A stretch of 64,000 nucleotides of DNA, taken from Symsagittifera roscoffensis. Its lineage: Eukaryota > Xenacoelomorpha > Acoela > Convolutidae. Shown piece by piece: positions 44,610 through 56,956 of this stretch. The position numbers were made by a program, and so were the translations under genes. Within the stretch, counting starts at the first letter, position 1, and every line of letters starts with the position of its first letter. Location: the NCBI RefSeq assembly GCF_963678635.1, contig NC_087064.1:20696509-20760508 (forward strand), written 5' to 3'. The notes below the pieces were generated by a model that was not told the origin of the DNA, ran no database searches, and saw only the letters and a list, made by a program, of their open reading frames with translations.

Positions 44610-47600
44610 TGCCTGGATTAAGATTTTCATCTTGCATCGAGACTTGCATCGATGAAAAGATCATCAACTTTGAGTTATCTTCTCAAATTTACATCAAGAG
44701 CAACGAAATTGACTCTCTACTCAAAAATCAGCAACTTTCCATCGATAATGTTCAAAAAATTTAATTAATTTGATGAGAAAACTTGCAAAGATGCTAATTT
44801 TTTTTAGTTTTTTACTTGTGCTAATTTTAACAGCGATATTTTAACTGCAAACAACCTGTCGTCATTTTTTCGCAATTTCCTTTTCTTACGTTTTAATTTA
44901 CTTGGAAAAATAAGGTCTTAAAAGGTAAGCTTTTCTCTGATTGGATACGACAATCAAATCGAAAGAGAACATTTTGTCCTCATTTTGACACTGTGTAAAA
45001 TACTCCTAAAAAGGAACGTTTTTGTTGATTGGACGCAGTTTTATTATACAGTTTCCATAAAAAGAAGCTGAAATCTGATAAGACACTACTACAGACCAAA
45101 TCGGCATAATCAATTCAAATTGGTTAAACCCACACATTTATTTATGGCACGAATGGACATCCCAATCCAAGTCTGGCACATGGCATGGTGGAAGTGATGC
45201 AAAGGAATTTCAACAAGCATCATATGATACAAGTACCCATCACAGAGAACCAACTTGCATCAATTCAAATGATGGTGGAGGAAGTGTCTGAGCATGTCGG
45301 AATGATCTACCTCGAGGTTCCTGACTCAATACATGTGGCTCAACCAGTCAACGACTTCAAATATTTTTTTACTTTTTCATTGAAAAATTGACATGATCAC
45401 CATTTAGAAATCCATAACTATCAAAAAAACAATCAATTGTTTCTAACAAAACAGGTTTTTCTTTTCAATTTTGTACTCCATGAAATCTTTCCAGAAATGC
45501 TGAACCAAAAGTTTGTGTGGAAGCCAGTTTCTGGTTATCAACATCAATAATGACTTGAGAATTTTTTGCATAACAGTTTTTCCATTGCAATACTTGGCAG
45601 TTTTTCTTTTTCTACTCCTTTCCATTGCAAATTGTGATGAACAGCGCAATAAAGGTAAAACTTGATCAAAAAATTAACAAATTAGAGCTATGTGGAATTT
45701 ACAATTATCCAAATAACAGTAGGATTTGTGGGTAGAGACCCAATAAATTTGAGATACTAATTTTTTTAAATTTAAAAATCACAGGAAACGGAAATACAAG
45801 GCGACATTTTACTGTAATCTGAGTAAATGCTGGGAAGAGTATGACACTTAGTGGCAGCCATCAGTAACAATAGTTTTAGCTTAGATTTGTGGTTTTATTT
45901 AGGAGCACTAACGCCTAAACGATTTCCATATTTCGAAAATTCATACAACATTTCCTTCTTAGTTGTTATTCCTTTTATGTTAATTGATCGACTCAAAACT
46001 GATTACTTCCATTTTCACTTAATCTTTAAATAATTTTTCTCATTTATCATCAGTTTACTCTTCTATTCCAATTGTATTCAAGAAAAGACACCAGTTCCAA
46101 TTTTATTAAAATTTCAAAAAATCAGACAAGAATTAGAGATTTACTTGGTCGCAAAAATTCTACCAGGGGAAAATTTACTTTGAACTTTGCTTCTAACTAT
46201 TTAAAAAACAAATGAATTGGGGCAACTTGAAAAAAGACAGCAAGTCTACCTTGATTAAAAGAAGGAGAAGCAATCTGAGCAATTAGAAATACTGTTGATC
46301 ACGATGCTGAAAATCTTAGACTCCTTACAATATTGGAACTCAATTTTGGCAAAATTTCAACAATGGATCAGGAGCGTACCAACTGCAACAAAGTGTATAA
46401 CAAAGCAACTAACAATAGAAGACAAATTTGCATCACGACCAAAAAGTACAATGCTAACAAGCCTCACTACATTCAGATTCGACTCTTGGCTGCAAAAAAG
46501 AATGTTGTAATGAAATCAATTGCCTTTGTCAACACTACGTTGAATGAATTCTAAGAACTAACCCAAATTTGGGAAGAATTTTTGTTGAGAACTGCATTCT
46601 AGAAAAAAAATGTGTGAATTATGTTTTTTGACCTGCAATTCAAATATTTATCCTCTCAAATCAATTTTCATACGGTTTTCGAGTTGTACAGTATGAGTTG
46701 GATCATTTGTTTTTCAAGAAATTTAACCCTATAACTTCACAAAAAATGGCTTTGTTTCGTTTTTTTTAATAGAAAAAACCATAAAGTTTCAGTAATTTTT
46801 ATAGAATCGCAAAGTTTAACAAATATCTCATTTTCAGTGGACTCTGCATAATGATAGACAAATTCAAAATTTAAAGAGAATAAGGGTCCTAGAAAAAGTA
46901 GATACCGATAGAATATTGATGGTAGAAAATTATCGCAGAAGTTGAAATCAATGGAAATTATTCAATTTTTACAACTTCAAAGGGAAAAAATGATAAACTG
47001 TTTGTTATACTTTCCTCAATACTAGATTATGTAGAGACATTCAAAAACAACTTGAACCATTAATCACGAATGCCTTGTACAAAATGAATGAAGATCATAT
47101 AGTTTTTGAGATTAAAAAGCGTTTTTGTCAATTACAAAAAGGAAAAAATTAATTCTTTATACCTGTAATGTTTCGGACCCAGACATAATTTTGATACAAA
47201 TGGTCCAATTTGTTTTTGCAGGTCTGACTGGTTACAGAAATTCCTGTATGGATTGTTTTTTTGCAAACTCTAAAACTATTAGACTACGTACAACTCTACC
47301 TAACTCTGCTGGATCTGAGAAAGCAACTACAAAAAAGGACCTGCATATTGTTATGTTGCACCTAGTATTCCCAGTTCATATTTTCTTGGTCATGTGGATG
47401 GTTTACTTTTCTTTTTAAACGTTAAAACTGCTTAAACATTATATCCATTGTTCGATTGTTAGCTATTTTAACCAAAAAAAGTTCAGAGAAAACAGTTGAC
47501 GTAATTAGTCAGCTTTTTTTGGATTTTGAAGATATTGAAAACAATAGAGTGAAACAATTAGGAGTTTATAAGGATGGAAAAACTGTAGGATACTCCTTTC

Positions 47601-48300
47601 TTTCTCCAAAACAATTCAAAGTCCCAATCTACTTGGTGTAAAAAACATCGAATGTTGGAGCAGCAGTTACAAATAACATACTGAGCTTGAAAAAATATTG
47701 AAAAATTCAGTAGTATCAGAAACGATTTTTTTTGCAAAAAGTTTTGTAATTTGTAAAGTTTCGTCAGAAATTTTAGAAGCAAAGATAATGAATATGGATG
47801 ATTACGCTTGCCCAAAAGTTGAGTATTCGATAATCAAAGATAAAGAATATGATTGGAGGTGTAGCAACTACCCATTTCATCATGCAAATATTTTTACTGC
47901 GCAGAAAGAAAGTAGTTTGCCTTCAGAAAAAGATTTGATATTTTATAAAAAAAGTTCATGATAATAATTTTTTGTACTACCTTTTTGAACTTCAATTAAA
48001 CCTCATTATTAAGTGTTTCTTCCTAAAGTTAAGATGGTCGATCAATATAACAAGCCCTTTAATTGAGAAAGCTTTGTTGATGATGAGGAAAAACCTGAAA
48101 AAATCATAGAAGTTGTTTGAACGTACAAGTAATAGGTCTCATCTAGTTTTTCTGTGCCAATTTTTTGTTATAGTTTTGTTGCTAGTTGTTTCTGCAATCG
48201 TTCGAATAATGCTATCTACAACATAGCATGAAACGACAGTTCGGATAGCTACCTTATCAAATACAGTACGTTATATTTAAACCTCTCCAAAGCTAATAAT
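44610..48300 (+). other. Unreadable part of the Polinton
   Basis: Only short protein-like pieces are seen (for example 45185-45391, 46295-46554, 47125-47418, 47456-47641, 47698-47961). They are in changing frames and none can be assigned. The piece ending at 47961 has Cys-His spacing (WRCSNYPFHH) that could be part of a zinc site. DNA polymerase and protease genes would be expected here but no diagnostic motif was found. Confidence 0.35.
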
Positions 48301-48925
48301 AAATTAATATCCACCAAGAACGAAGTTTAAGTTTCCTATTTAATCCTAGTGGACCTGGAAAATCTCATCCTATTTTTGATTGGTTGAGAATTATTTTTTT
48401 TTCAACAAGCATTTGACAAAATTTTATAAATTTATCAATATTATTAAGCTCCTTATAGTCAATTGCGAGGAAAAAACTTTAAAATTATCCGAGGAGTAGA
48501 TTTTGATCTGATTGGAAATCTTCATAAGAACGGAAAGCAGTGTCTGCTTATTTTTGATGATTCTTTGAAGATCAATTAAACTCCAGACAACTATTAAAAG
48601 TTGCCACTGCTTGAAGACACGGAGGTCTGAACACAAAATATACATCAACCACAATTTATTTCATCAAAGCAGATTGGGAAGATATGTAGATATATAAAAT
48701 ATGCACGTTCTTTTGTTCAAGTCACCGACAGAAGTTTTATAAAGCAAAATAAAAAATCAACAACTGGGTCCAGAAACTCAGTTTAAAGAAGGGTATCAAG
48801 ATGCAACTTCCGCTCTTTACTGTCATTTTCTTATTGATTTAACTCCAAAATCAGCTGATTCCCTTAGATATTGCACTAATAGTTTTCTGTTTCAACAAAG
48901 TTTTATTTACCAGCTGGAACAGATG
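48300..48925 (+). pseudogene. Packaging ATPase of the Polinton, broken
   Basis: A Walker A-like SGPGKS is encoded at 48348-48365 and, about 67 codons later and in another frame, a Walker B-like LLIFDD at about 48544-48561. Further blocks (INHNLFHQS near 48640, YQDATSAL...LIDLTPKS near 48797-48855) fit the order of FtsK/HerA-type packaging ATPases of Polintons. At least three frame changes and several stops. Function in the intact element: pumping DNA into capsids. Confidence 0.5.
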
Positions 48926-49879
48926 AGCACACAGTACCTCTATTTTCTCCCAATATTTCAAAAAATTTTCCTCATAAATTCGAGAACAATTCATTCTCAA
49001 TTGTCTAAAAGATTTCATTCATCTTCTGAGCGAATGTTCAGTAAACCTGTAAGAGAGTTTCAAGACTTTCGGAAAGATGATGTAGAAAATTATCGAAAAT
49101 AAATTTCTGAATTAACACAAAAAACAACTCCTCGAGTCTTCTTAACAAAAGAAGAACCAATTTAAGTTCAAATTAAGGATTACAATAAATATTTGTTATA
49201 AGCCTATTTGTCATTAAATGATCAAAAAAAATTGAACATACTCAGTTTATCAATTCAAAAAAAAGTCACAGCAAACAAAAATTGAAACAGAAGCAAGAAA
49301 AAAGGAGATTGTACCAACAGACTTTGATTCTATTTACAGTGCTGTGAGGGAAGATTGAAAACAAGTAATAATAAGCACCTTATTGATTGATTTCTTTCCC
49401 ACTCTAATTAAATTGAGCCAGTCAAAATAGTCGTATTAGATATTCGAGATACAAAAGAATCTGTTTTAGACTTTGTGTTTGGACTAAATCTAAAAATTAT
49501 CATTTTTCCAAATAATGATTTTACCAGTTTGGAAGCACCTCAATTCCACCTATACTTGGTATCAAGAAGCATGCCAAAGCCAAAGACAGTTGAGTTTGGA
49601 TTCCTTACAGAGACTGAAAAATTAAGACTAAACATATTGTACTCTAGTGATAGAGCTGCCTACGGCTCTGTGCAAAACTGAGTAAAGCGAGCGGTTTATC
49701 AAAAAAAGTGAAAGAACTTAGAACATTTTTTACAAATCATGACACCTTAAACAAAATTTGGTCTACCGTTTAAACTTTTCCGAAGACTTCAAGCGTTTTC
49801 CAAATACAGTTAAAAAAACTGGTGTATGCATTGGGCTTTTTTAGACAAATTAGCTAATCAGAACAAAGGAGTTAAGTAT

Positions 49880-50106
49880 TTATAAGCTGCTGTAGACATT
49901 TTTTCTTCATTTGTCAGATTTCAAACAATGAAAACAAAGTATGCCACTGGCACTTTGCTAGTTTTCCAGAAAAAGATTTCAAAAAAAAGACTCTTGAAAA
50001 ACTTTGGGTTGATAAAGGAAAAGAATATGGACGAACTTCCCTAAAAATTTTCCCAAGTAGAAAGCCGAAAAATTTTAATCAAAGATGCGTGAAACAAAAG
50101 CTGCAT

Positions 50107-50138
<32 letters not shown>

Positions 50139-50469
50139 CAATTCAGTCATTAAAAGATATAAAATTTCGTTATATGAAGACCATGGTAAGAAATTTGTAC
50201 CTAAAATGCAACAATCTACAATGAAAAGTCGTAAGAACCGATCTATTGGAAAATCTCCGAGAGATGTGAAAATTAAAAGATTTTTAACAATTTTGAAAGA
50301 CAAATTAATCGTAAAATATACCAAACCCAAATTCAAAATTGGTAAGAGAATGAAAAATTTGAATATGATGAAGAGGATACAAGCCACAGTTTACCCATCA
50401 AAGCAATTTACAAAGCGTAGTATATTATCATTGATTTCAATACAGAAAGAAATCTCGGCCTTTTTTTAA
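49880..50469 (+). pseudogene. Retrovirus-type integrase of the Polinton, broken
   Basis: AVDIFSSFVRFQTMKTKYA at about 49890-49945 carries the first Asp (49895). After a shift VDKGKEYG (50008-50031) carries the second. The expected Glu lies about 35 codons later, exactly where an (AG)14 run interrupts the sequence (50111-50138), after which IKRYKISLYEDHGKKF and MKSRKNRSIGKSP continue the core and C-terminal part to 50469. The spacing and order are those of Polinton c-integrases. Confidence 0.55.
50111..50138 (+). repeat. (AG)14 microsatellite inside the integrase
   Basis: A perfect dinucleotide run that would read as alternating Arg-Glu in frame, located at the catalytic Glu region. Confidence 0.9.
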
Positions 50470-50488
50470 AAAACAGCTGAGAAAAGGT

Positions 50489-51130
50489 ATGATTAAAGGT
50501 AATCGATTTTTAATTTACAATTCTATCGATAAGTATTCAGTCATGGATTCTTTTGCTGTTGAGCTAGTTTCTAATGTTTCTTTTAATTGTTATCCGAATT
50601 ATAGTCTTAACTCAAAAGAATTGATCTACCGGATCAAATACATTTTAAAGGAGAATGGATGGTTGAAGTTTCAAAAATATCATGTCCTTCATTGTACCAA
50701 AACGTTATCGAAGGAAAGTTTATTTTCATAGATGAGAGAGAAAATTCTGAGGAAGATAGAAACATTGAACCGATTCATTTTCAACCTGGATTGTATTCAA
50801 GTGCTTTTGATAAAGTTTTAACCATGAATGACAAACTTTAAAAATTTCTAGGTGCAAAAAACTATGATTATAACGGAATTTATGTATCAGTGGACAAGAT
50901 TACACAAAACATAGCCATTCATTTACCTGAGGATCAATCAGTGTTTACCTTTCAAAGTGCTGATTTGAGTCATATTTCGATTGCAACTTTGGGACAAAAT
51001 CATGCAGGGCTTATAAGGAAGGGAAAAGGACCACATCATCCTGGGTATTCTTACGACATTATAAAAATACATTCCCTGATGATAAATAGTGAGTTTAAAG
51101 AATATAATAGAGAAAGTGATTCAAAAACTC
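50489..51130 (+). pseudogene. Capsid-associated (penton/minor capsid-like) protein of the Polinton
   Basis: A frame at 50489-50731 (DSFAVELVSNVSFNCYPNYS), a second from about 50659 with ISCPSLYQNV and EGKFIFIDERE, continued past TAA at 50839 by GIYVSVDKITQNIAIHLPED, then DLSHI and the HHPGYSYDIIKIHSLMI block to about 51085. The order of blocks is protein-like throughout. I recall this kind of protein accompanying the major capsid protein in Polintons, probably as minor capsid or penton; the assignment is by context. Confidence 0.45.
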
Positions 51131-51463
51131 CTTAGGAAATGGTTGCTCAAAGTTCAGCTAATTTTCACATTTTTGTGGACATGCAAGGCAGCGTGGAAGA
51201 GGTTTGGTGGTACTCGTGCACGAACTATTGGGAGAATTGCAATTCCCTTTATTAAAAAATATATAATCCCAGCAGCTGCAGATAGAACTGGAGCAGATTT
51301 AAATGAAATTGCAGTACCACAGATAGAAGAAGTCGTTACTGACGAAAAAAAACTTCGAACATTTGCAGGTCTTGGAACAAAAACACTTCAAAAATCAGCG
51401 GGAAAAGGAAAAAATAAATCTAAGCGTAGAACTAGTAGAACCATTTCTCGTAAAATTAGATAA
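51089..51463 (+). pseudogene. Small basic virion-type protein of the Polinton
   Basis: A 124-codon frame ending TAA. It has a conserved-looking core GRIAIPFIKKYIIPAAADRT and a very basic C-terminus (KGKNKSKRRTSRTISRKIR), as in small DNA-associated or minor capsid proteins of Polintons. The N-terminal 30 residues look like readthrough of the preceding gene's end in another frame, so the true start is unclear. Confidence 0.5.
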
Positions 51464-51608
51464 AAAAACCCGTGGCTCTCAAAATTCACGCTAATCGAGT
51501 AAAAAGCACGCTAATCATTTCGGTACGGAGCTTTTACAATTTCTTCCTGGAGATTTCTCATAAAAACGATTATGTCATCACAAGGAGTATTTCCGAGTAC
51601 TTCTCTGG

Positions 51609-52230
51609 TTGAAAGAAATATTGATATATGAGACAGACCGTAATCTTCATTTGGATATGCGTGACATCCAGCTCCCTTTAAAGCTTCAATCATTCATAGG
51701 AATTCTTTGCTTGATGCCTCCAAAAATTAAAAACAAAACACAAAAAAAATCAGAAGATGGCTCAGACGAGGAACCGGAACCCAACTTAACTTATGTAAGC
51801 AATCCACTAGATTCTCTATTCCCCAACTGCGAACTTTAATTTACGAATACAATGGTTTACAACGCCAATGGGTTTTATCCTCATAAAGCACAAATATCGT
51901 CCGATCTCAGATCGTCGACACTGAGTAATAAAGGAATAATAGGATATAGTTTTGAAGAGTTTTCGAAAGCAGTTGATCTGCATCCGTTCAAGGATAGAGC
52001 AAAGTTCATAGGGTCGAGAATAATTTTTTCCAGCCTATAGGAGTATTACCATCGTTTTACTTACTTGTAATAAATTGTTACTACCAAAAAACTAATTTTC
52101 GAATACAAACCTAGATCATGAGGGAGATATTAATGAAAATCTTTTCAACTATCAACAATTTTGTTTGAGAAAGCTTCGAAATATTCGGAGTGGAAGAGCA
52201 ATTTTTCCATTTGATATAACTTTTTTTTTG
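51609..52230 (+). pseudogene. Major capsid-like protein of the Polinton, truncated
   Basis: YETDRNLHLDMRDIQLPLKL (from about 51625), an acidic linker SEDGSDEEPE, then NPLDSLFPNCEL, and after a shift NANGFYPHKAQISSDL and YSFEEFSKAVDLHPF (51852-52000), then LLTCNKLLLPKN near 52060. The YPHKA block followed by a downstream acidic/aromatic block is a pattern I associate with double-jelly-roll capsid proteins of Polintons. Coding similarity fades at about 52200, where the next repeat begins. Confidence 0.5.
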
Positions 52231-52249
52231 TCGCCCACATGTTACAAAA

Positions 52250-52532
52250 ATGAAAACCATGCAGTTTAAGGAAAATTTTCCAGTTCTTCAAGACAGATTT
52301 TCAAAATCAATATATTCCTGTTCTTGACTTGACTTCACTACAGGATGCAGCTGAACAGTTGCATTATCCAGAACGTAGTGGAGAAAGCTTGAGAGTAGAA
52401 ACGTTTTTCCAATGTCCCTTGCAGCAAGTAACGGAAATGATAGTCTTAGTAAGAAGATTATCAAAAAATCAAATTGACAAATTGGTAACAGTCGCTAAAA
52501 TTTATTTTTTTTTGATCTTTGGGTTTCAATAA
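52250..52532 (+). pseudogene. Fragment of an unknown element protein (copy of 58905-59130)
   Basis: The frame with LTSLQDAAEQLHYPERSGES is almost identical in 52310-52480 and 58970-59125. It is truncated here at about 52482. No known domain; the same element as the 58.9-kb copy. Confidence 0.6.
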
Positions 52533-52998
52533 AAATACTGTAACTTTTTAGAAATTTTTTTTAAAAGTTATTGTCTTTGTAATATGTACTTTGTTTTTCT
52601 TCAGACCTTAATCTCCTAAATTGCATTATCGAGCTATAAGTTTCTTTGTTCTCAGATAAAATTAACAAACAACTCCAAAGCTGGATAATTTTTCACTTCT
52701 GTAAATTATAGAAAGAATTTCTGAGCTCTGGTTCAAATTTTAGGATTCTTATGCCTCTAAAAATTTTCCTCAACTAACAAAACACTCTTTTGCAAAACTC
52801 AGTTTAGCGCCAAGCAATGATCAAGGAGAACACTGATTCATGGTTGCTCGATTGGAAAAACTGATTACTTTGCTCATTCTTTGTAAAGAAAACAATTGAT
52901 CTACACATTTTTAAAGAAAAAAGTCCCGCGCAATATCAAAAGAAAGGTCAGATCTGATAGATTGTGTAATTTTTGCGCAAGTCATTTCGCAATTTTTC
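52504..52998. repeat. Repeat blocks B+C, first copy
   Basis: Block B (about 52504-52753, beginning with a T-run and GATCTTTGGGTTTCAATAAA) is contiguous with block C (52750-52998, GCCTCTAAAAATTTTCCTCA onward). The pair recurs at 53942-54440. Confidence 0.8.
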
Positions 52999-53000
52999 TT

Positions 53001-53165
53001 GCGTGGTGAACAACGCCATGAACATTCAAAGAACTAAAAACTGTGTGGAATAGCTGATAAAATTTTTGAAGTCGAAAAAAAAGCAGATACTGACGACTGA
53101 CTATTGCAGAAGTGAAGGAACGCCGACTTTTTAAGCCACCTTCTCGACACTGGAGTGCTCATTAA
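53001..53165. repeat. Repeat block D, first copy
   Basis: GTGGTGAACAACGCCATGAA to GGAGTGCTCATTAAT. It recurs at 53650-53813 and 58098-58257. Confidence 0.8.
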
Positions 53166-53515
53166 TGCCTCTCAAAATTTTCCTCAACTAACAAAACACT
53201 CTTTTGCAAAACTCAGTTTAGCGCCAAGCAATGATCAAGGAGAACACTGATTCATGGTTGCTCGATTGGAAAAACTGATTACTTTGCTCATTCTTTGTAA
53301 AGAAAACAATTGATCTACACATTTTTAAAGAAAAAAGTCCCGCGCAATATCAAAGGAAAGGTCAGATCTGATAGATTGTGTAATTTTTGCGCAAGTCATT
53401 TTGCAATTTTTCTTTTTAAATTCTGCCGGAAGAGCTTGAATAAAATTTGAGTTTTAATAATTTAATTGTTATCAATAACTATGTGTAGGAACGCGGTATG
53501 ATAGTTTATTTGAGA
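53165..53515. repeat. Repeat block C, second copy, extended
   Basis: Block C followed by CTGCCGGAAGAGCTTGAA and AACTATGTGTAGGAACGCGG. The same extended block is at 54189-54540. Confidence 0.8.
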
Positions 53516-53935
53516 AAGCAGTACGAGAGCATTGGTACAGCAATTCGTGGTCTTTCCCTTTTCAACAACTTACTGAGCGGGGACAAAACCTTCGTCGATT
53601 ACTGGAAGAGGGTCCATCGAAGGAGAAAAAAGCGATGGCGTGGTTCCACGTGGTGAACAACGCCATGAACATTCAAAGAACGAAAAACTGTGTGGAATAG
53701 CTGATAAAATTTTTGAAGTCGAAGAAACAGCAGATACTGGCGACTGACTATTGCAGAAGTGAAGGAACGCCGACTTTTTAAGCCACCTTCTCGACACTGG
53801 AGTGCTCATTAATACTGCAACAAAACGCCTACTCTTCACGAGCAAACAGAACGATCCAGAACAGCTCAGGGAATACTTGAATTTCAACTAAAGGACTCAA
53901 CGCGCGGAACGATTTTAGAACCAGGGAGCTAACAT
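53515..53935 (+). pseudogene. Fragment of an unknown element gene (copy of 57960-58385)
   Basis: Frames with SIGTAIRGLSLFNNLLSGDK and FVDYWKRVHRRRKKRWRG, then MAWFHVVNNAMNIQRTKN, then TIAEVKERRLFKPPSRHWSA lie in different frames, so the gene is broken. It is nearly identical to 57960-58385. No known domain. Confidence 0.6.
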
Positions 53936-53941
53936 TTAAGC

Positions 53942-54540
53942 ATTTTTTTTTTGAGCTTTGGGTTTCAATAAAAATACTGTAACTTTTTAGCAATTTTTTA
54001 AAAAAGTTATTGTCTTTGTAATATGTACTTTGTTTTTCTTCAGACCTTAATCTCCTAAATTGCATTATCGAGCTATAAGTTTCTTTGTTCTCAGATAAAA
54101 TTAACAAACAACTCCAAAGCTGGATAATTTTTCACTTCTGTAAATTATAGAAAGAATTTCTGAGCTCTGGTTCAAATTTTAGGATTCTTATGCCTCTAAA
54201 AATTTTCCTCAACTAACAAAACACTCTTTTGCAAAACTCAGTTTAGCGCCAAGCAATGATCAAGGAGAACACTGATTCATGGTTGCTCGATTGGAAAAAC
54301 TGATTACTTTGCTCATTCTTTGTAAAGAAAACAATTGATCTACACATTTTTAAAGAAAAAAGTCCCGCGCAATATCAAAGGAAAGGTCAGATCTGATACA
54401 TTGTGTAATTGTTGCGCAAGTCATTTTGCAATTTTTCTTTTTAAATTCTGCCGGAAGAGCTTGAACAAAATTTGAGTTTTAATAATTTGATTGTTATCAA
54501 TAACTATGTGTAGGAACGCGGTATGTTAGTTTGTTTGAGA
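53942..54540. repeat. Repeat blocks B+C, second pair
   Basis: The same B-C order as 52504-52998, with the extended C end shared with 53165-53515. Confidence 0.8.
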
Positions 54541-55788
54541 ATGAGCATTGATGCAATAAAATTATATACCATGTTGTGATTTTTACTGTAATTTTATTTT
54601 TTTTTGTTGCTCCAACTTTGAATTTGTAATTAAATTTTTCTTCATTTATTTTCTTACTAGAAGGATGAAGCTTATGATTTGCTGAAATCCAGTTGAGAAT
54701 ATTGGGAATATGTAGAAAAGTTTGAAGAATTTTTTTTTTCTCGAAAGCTGGGAGCATTAAATTCGAAAAAACCAAAAAAAAAATAAGCTGAATGTGATTA
54801 TTCAACAACAATTCTGAATAGGAAATGTTTTTTTTAGATAATACCTGTTTGGTTCAACAACAATCTTTTTAGAAGTTTACTCTGGGAAGTATGTGAGCAC
54901 TGAAAACTTTCAACATTCACCTATTAAATCTGTTTTGTTTTTGTCAGAGTTTTTTAGTAAAGACATTTGGTATAAATTAATAGTTGCGAAAGAAAAAATT
55001 TAAGATTTTATGATAAATGGAGATGATGATATAAGAATTGGAATTAAAAGAAAGAAAAGTTCAACTGGAAACCTTTTTCTACTTTTAAAATTAAACGAAT
55101 GAAATTTTTTTGTTACTGCCAAAACGTACCCCATTTGTTACACTAAAAGTTTCTCAAGCTCAAGAAAACAAAATTAAATTTCCGAGAAAAACTGTTTACG
55201 TTAAAAAGCGTCCCTGCTCACCATGGGGGGTAACATCCAGTGTTGCAGTTTTGACATAATTGTATGAGAAAACGTTTGTTTAAGTCACTACCTCGCTTAA
55301 TCAAGCAAATATTTAATTAATTCATTTACTTACTTCATCGTCCTCACTAACCAGGGGGGGGGGTAACATCTGTTGTTAAAAGTTTGACATACTAGTCCAT
55401 TGAAGTTTTTGTTTACATCCACTAATGGATTACACTATTTGAAGCTTACCATCAAGAGAAAAATCAAATCATATTACATAGGGTTTTAAACATCCCGTTT
55501 GAAAACGTTGCTGTATCGGCCAAACCGAGCGCCAAAAGTTTTTTTGATTTTTTTCTGAAACTTACCATCTTACCATCTGAAACTCTGAAACTTATAGCCT
55601 ATTTTAATACATTGGGAAATCTATTCCGTATGTATATTATAATTAAGGTGCGGACCGGATATTCTATAGCCTATTTTAATTAAAAATCCGCACTCCCCAC
55701 GCCCCACCCGATTTTTAGCCAAAATATACTACTCGGGTCAGTTTTTTTTTCAGATCTATAGGAATTTAATTATGCTTTAAAATAAAAG
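54541..55788. other. AT-rich sequence, nothing recognised
   Basis: No gene. A short motif with GGGGGGTAACATC occurs at about 55226 and 55357, in weakly similar 60-bp surroundings. Confidence 0.5.
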
Positions 55789-56362
55789 ATCAACATCATT
55801 AAGGCTCCTTTCAGTTGGCTCAGATGCCAGTATTGTTCTGCAAAAAAGGTTTAGGGTCAGTTGTAAACGCTATTAAGGTAGCTTTTGTAAATACATTAAT
55901 CGGTCAGATGAACTCTTGTTCATAAACTTACATTTTAAATTTCTTTCGCCGAAAAAATGGCTACTAGAACAGAAAAATCAAACCACCTGTTTAACCTGAA
56001 CATGCCATACATTGTAATATCTCACCAAAACTTTATTATAAATGTATTTTCAGAAATAACAACTTCTGCCAGAAAATTTTGTGCTACCTGCCTATAAAAT
56101 GGAGGGCCTCTGCAAAATAAATTTCTATAATATGGTTCTTAAGCCTCAAATTAATTTCACTACCCGGTTTTCGGGAAGAAACAATTTATTTCTAAGAAAA
56201 AAAGTAAATGAAATAATTGAAATTTCGCAACTCTGTGCTTTGTCTCGATTTTAAAATTAACAAATCTAACTGACGATAGAACCTCAATTAACAAATGGTA
56301 ATTAATTTTTTCACATAAATTTACTTCTAGATCATCAAGTTGAACAACTAACTAATCGCAAC
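55789..56362. repeat. 574-bp direct repeat, unit 1
   Basis: CAACATCATTAAGGCTCC to ACTAACTAATCGCAAC. It is repeated at an offset of 594 bp with only a handful of differences. Confidence 0.9.
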
Positions 56363-56382
56363 ATCAACATCATTAAAAAAAC

Positions 56383-56956
56383 ATCAACATCATTAAGGCT
56401 CCTTTCAGTTGGCTCAGATGCCAGTATTGTTCTGCGAAAAAGGTTTAGGGTCAGTTGTAAACGCTATTAAGGTAGCTTTTGTAAATACATTAATCAGTCA
56501 GATGAACTCTTGTTCATAAACTTACATTTTAAATTTCTTTCGCCGAAAAAATGGCTACTAGAACAGAAAAATCAAACCAGCTGTTTAACCTGAACATGCC
56601 ATACCTTGTAATATCTCACCAAAACTTTATTATAAATGTATTTTCAGAAATAACAACTTCTGCCAGAAAATTTTGTGCTACCTGCCTATAAAATGGAGGG
56701 CCTCTGCAAAATAAATTTCTATAATATGGTTCTTAAGCCTCAAATTAATTTCACTACCCGGTTTTCGGGAAGAAACATTTTATTTCTAAGAAAAAAAGTA
56801 AATGAAATAATTGAAATTTCGCAACTCTGTGCTTTGTCTCGATTTTAAAATTAACAAATCTAACTGACGATAGAACCTCAATTAACAAATGGTAATTAAT
56901 TTTTTCACATAAATTTACTTCTAGATCATCAAGTTGAACAACTAACTAATCGCAAC
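56383..56956. repeat. 574-bp direct repeat, unit 2
   Basis: Second unit, separated from the first by 20 bases that repeat the ATCAACATCATTAA start of the unit. No coding capacity in either. Confidence 0.9.

Larger units (their letters stand above)
43509..52230 (+). mobile_element. Decayed Polinton/Maverick
   Basis: Within 8.7 kb there are remnants of a C2H2-type zinc-finger protein, an ATPase with Walker A and B, a DDE-type integrase, and three capsid-associated proteins, which together are characteristic of Polintons. All are broken by stops and shifts. Terminal inverted repeats were not found; the right side ends abruptly against another duplicated element at about 52230-52250. The protein-primed DNA polymerase was not convincingly found and may lie in the unreadable part (44.8-48.3 kb). 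Confidence 0.65.

Noticed and set aside
54497-54811. 104-codon minus-strand frame
   Set aside because: AT-rich chance frame without domains, partly inside a non-coding repeat block.
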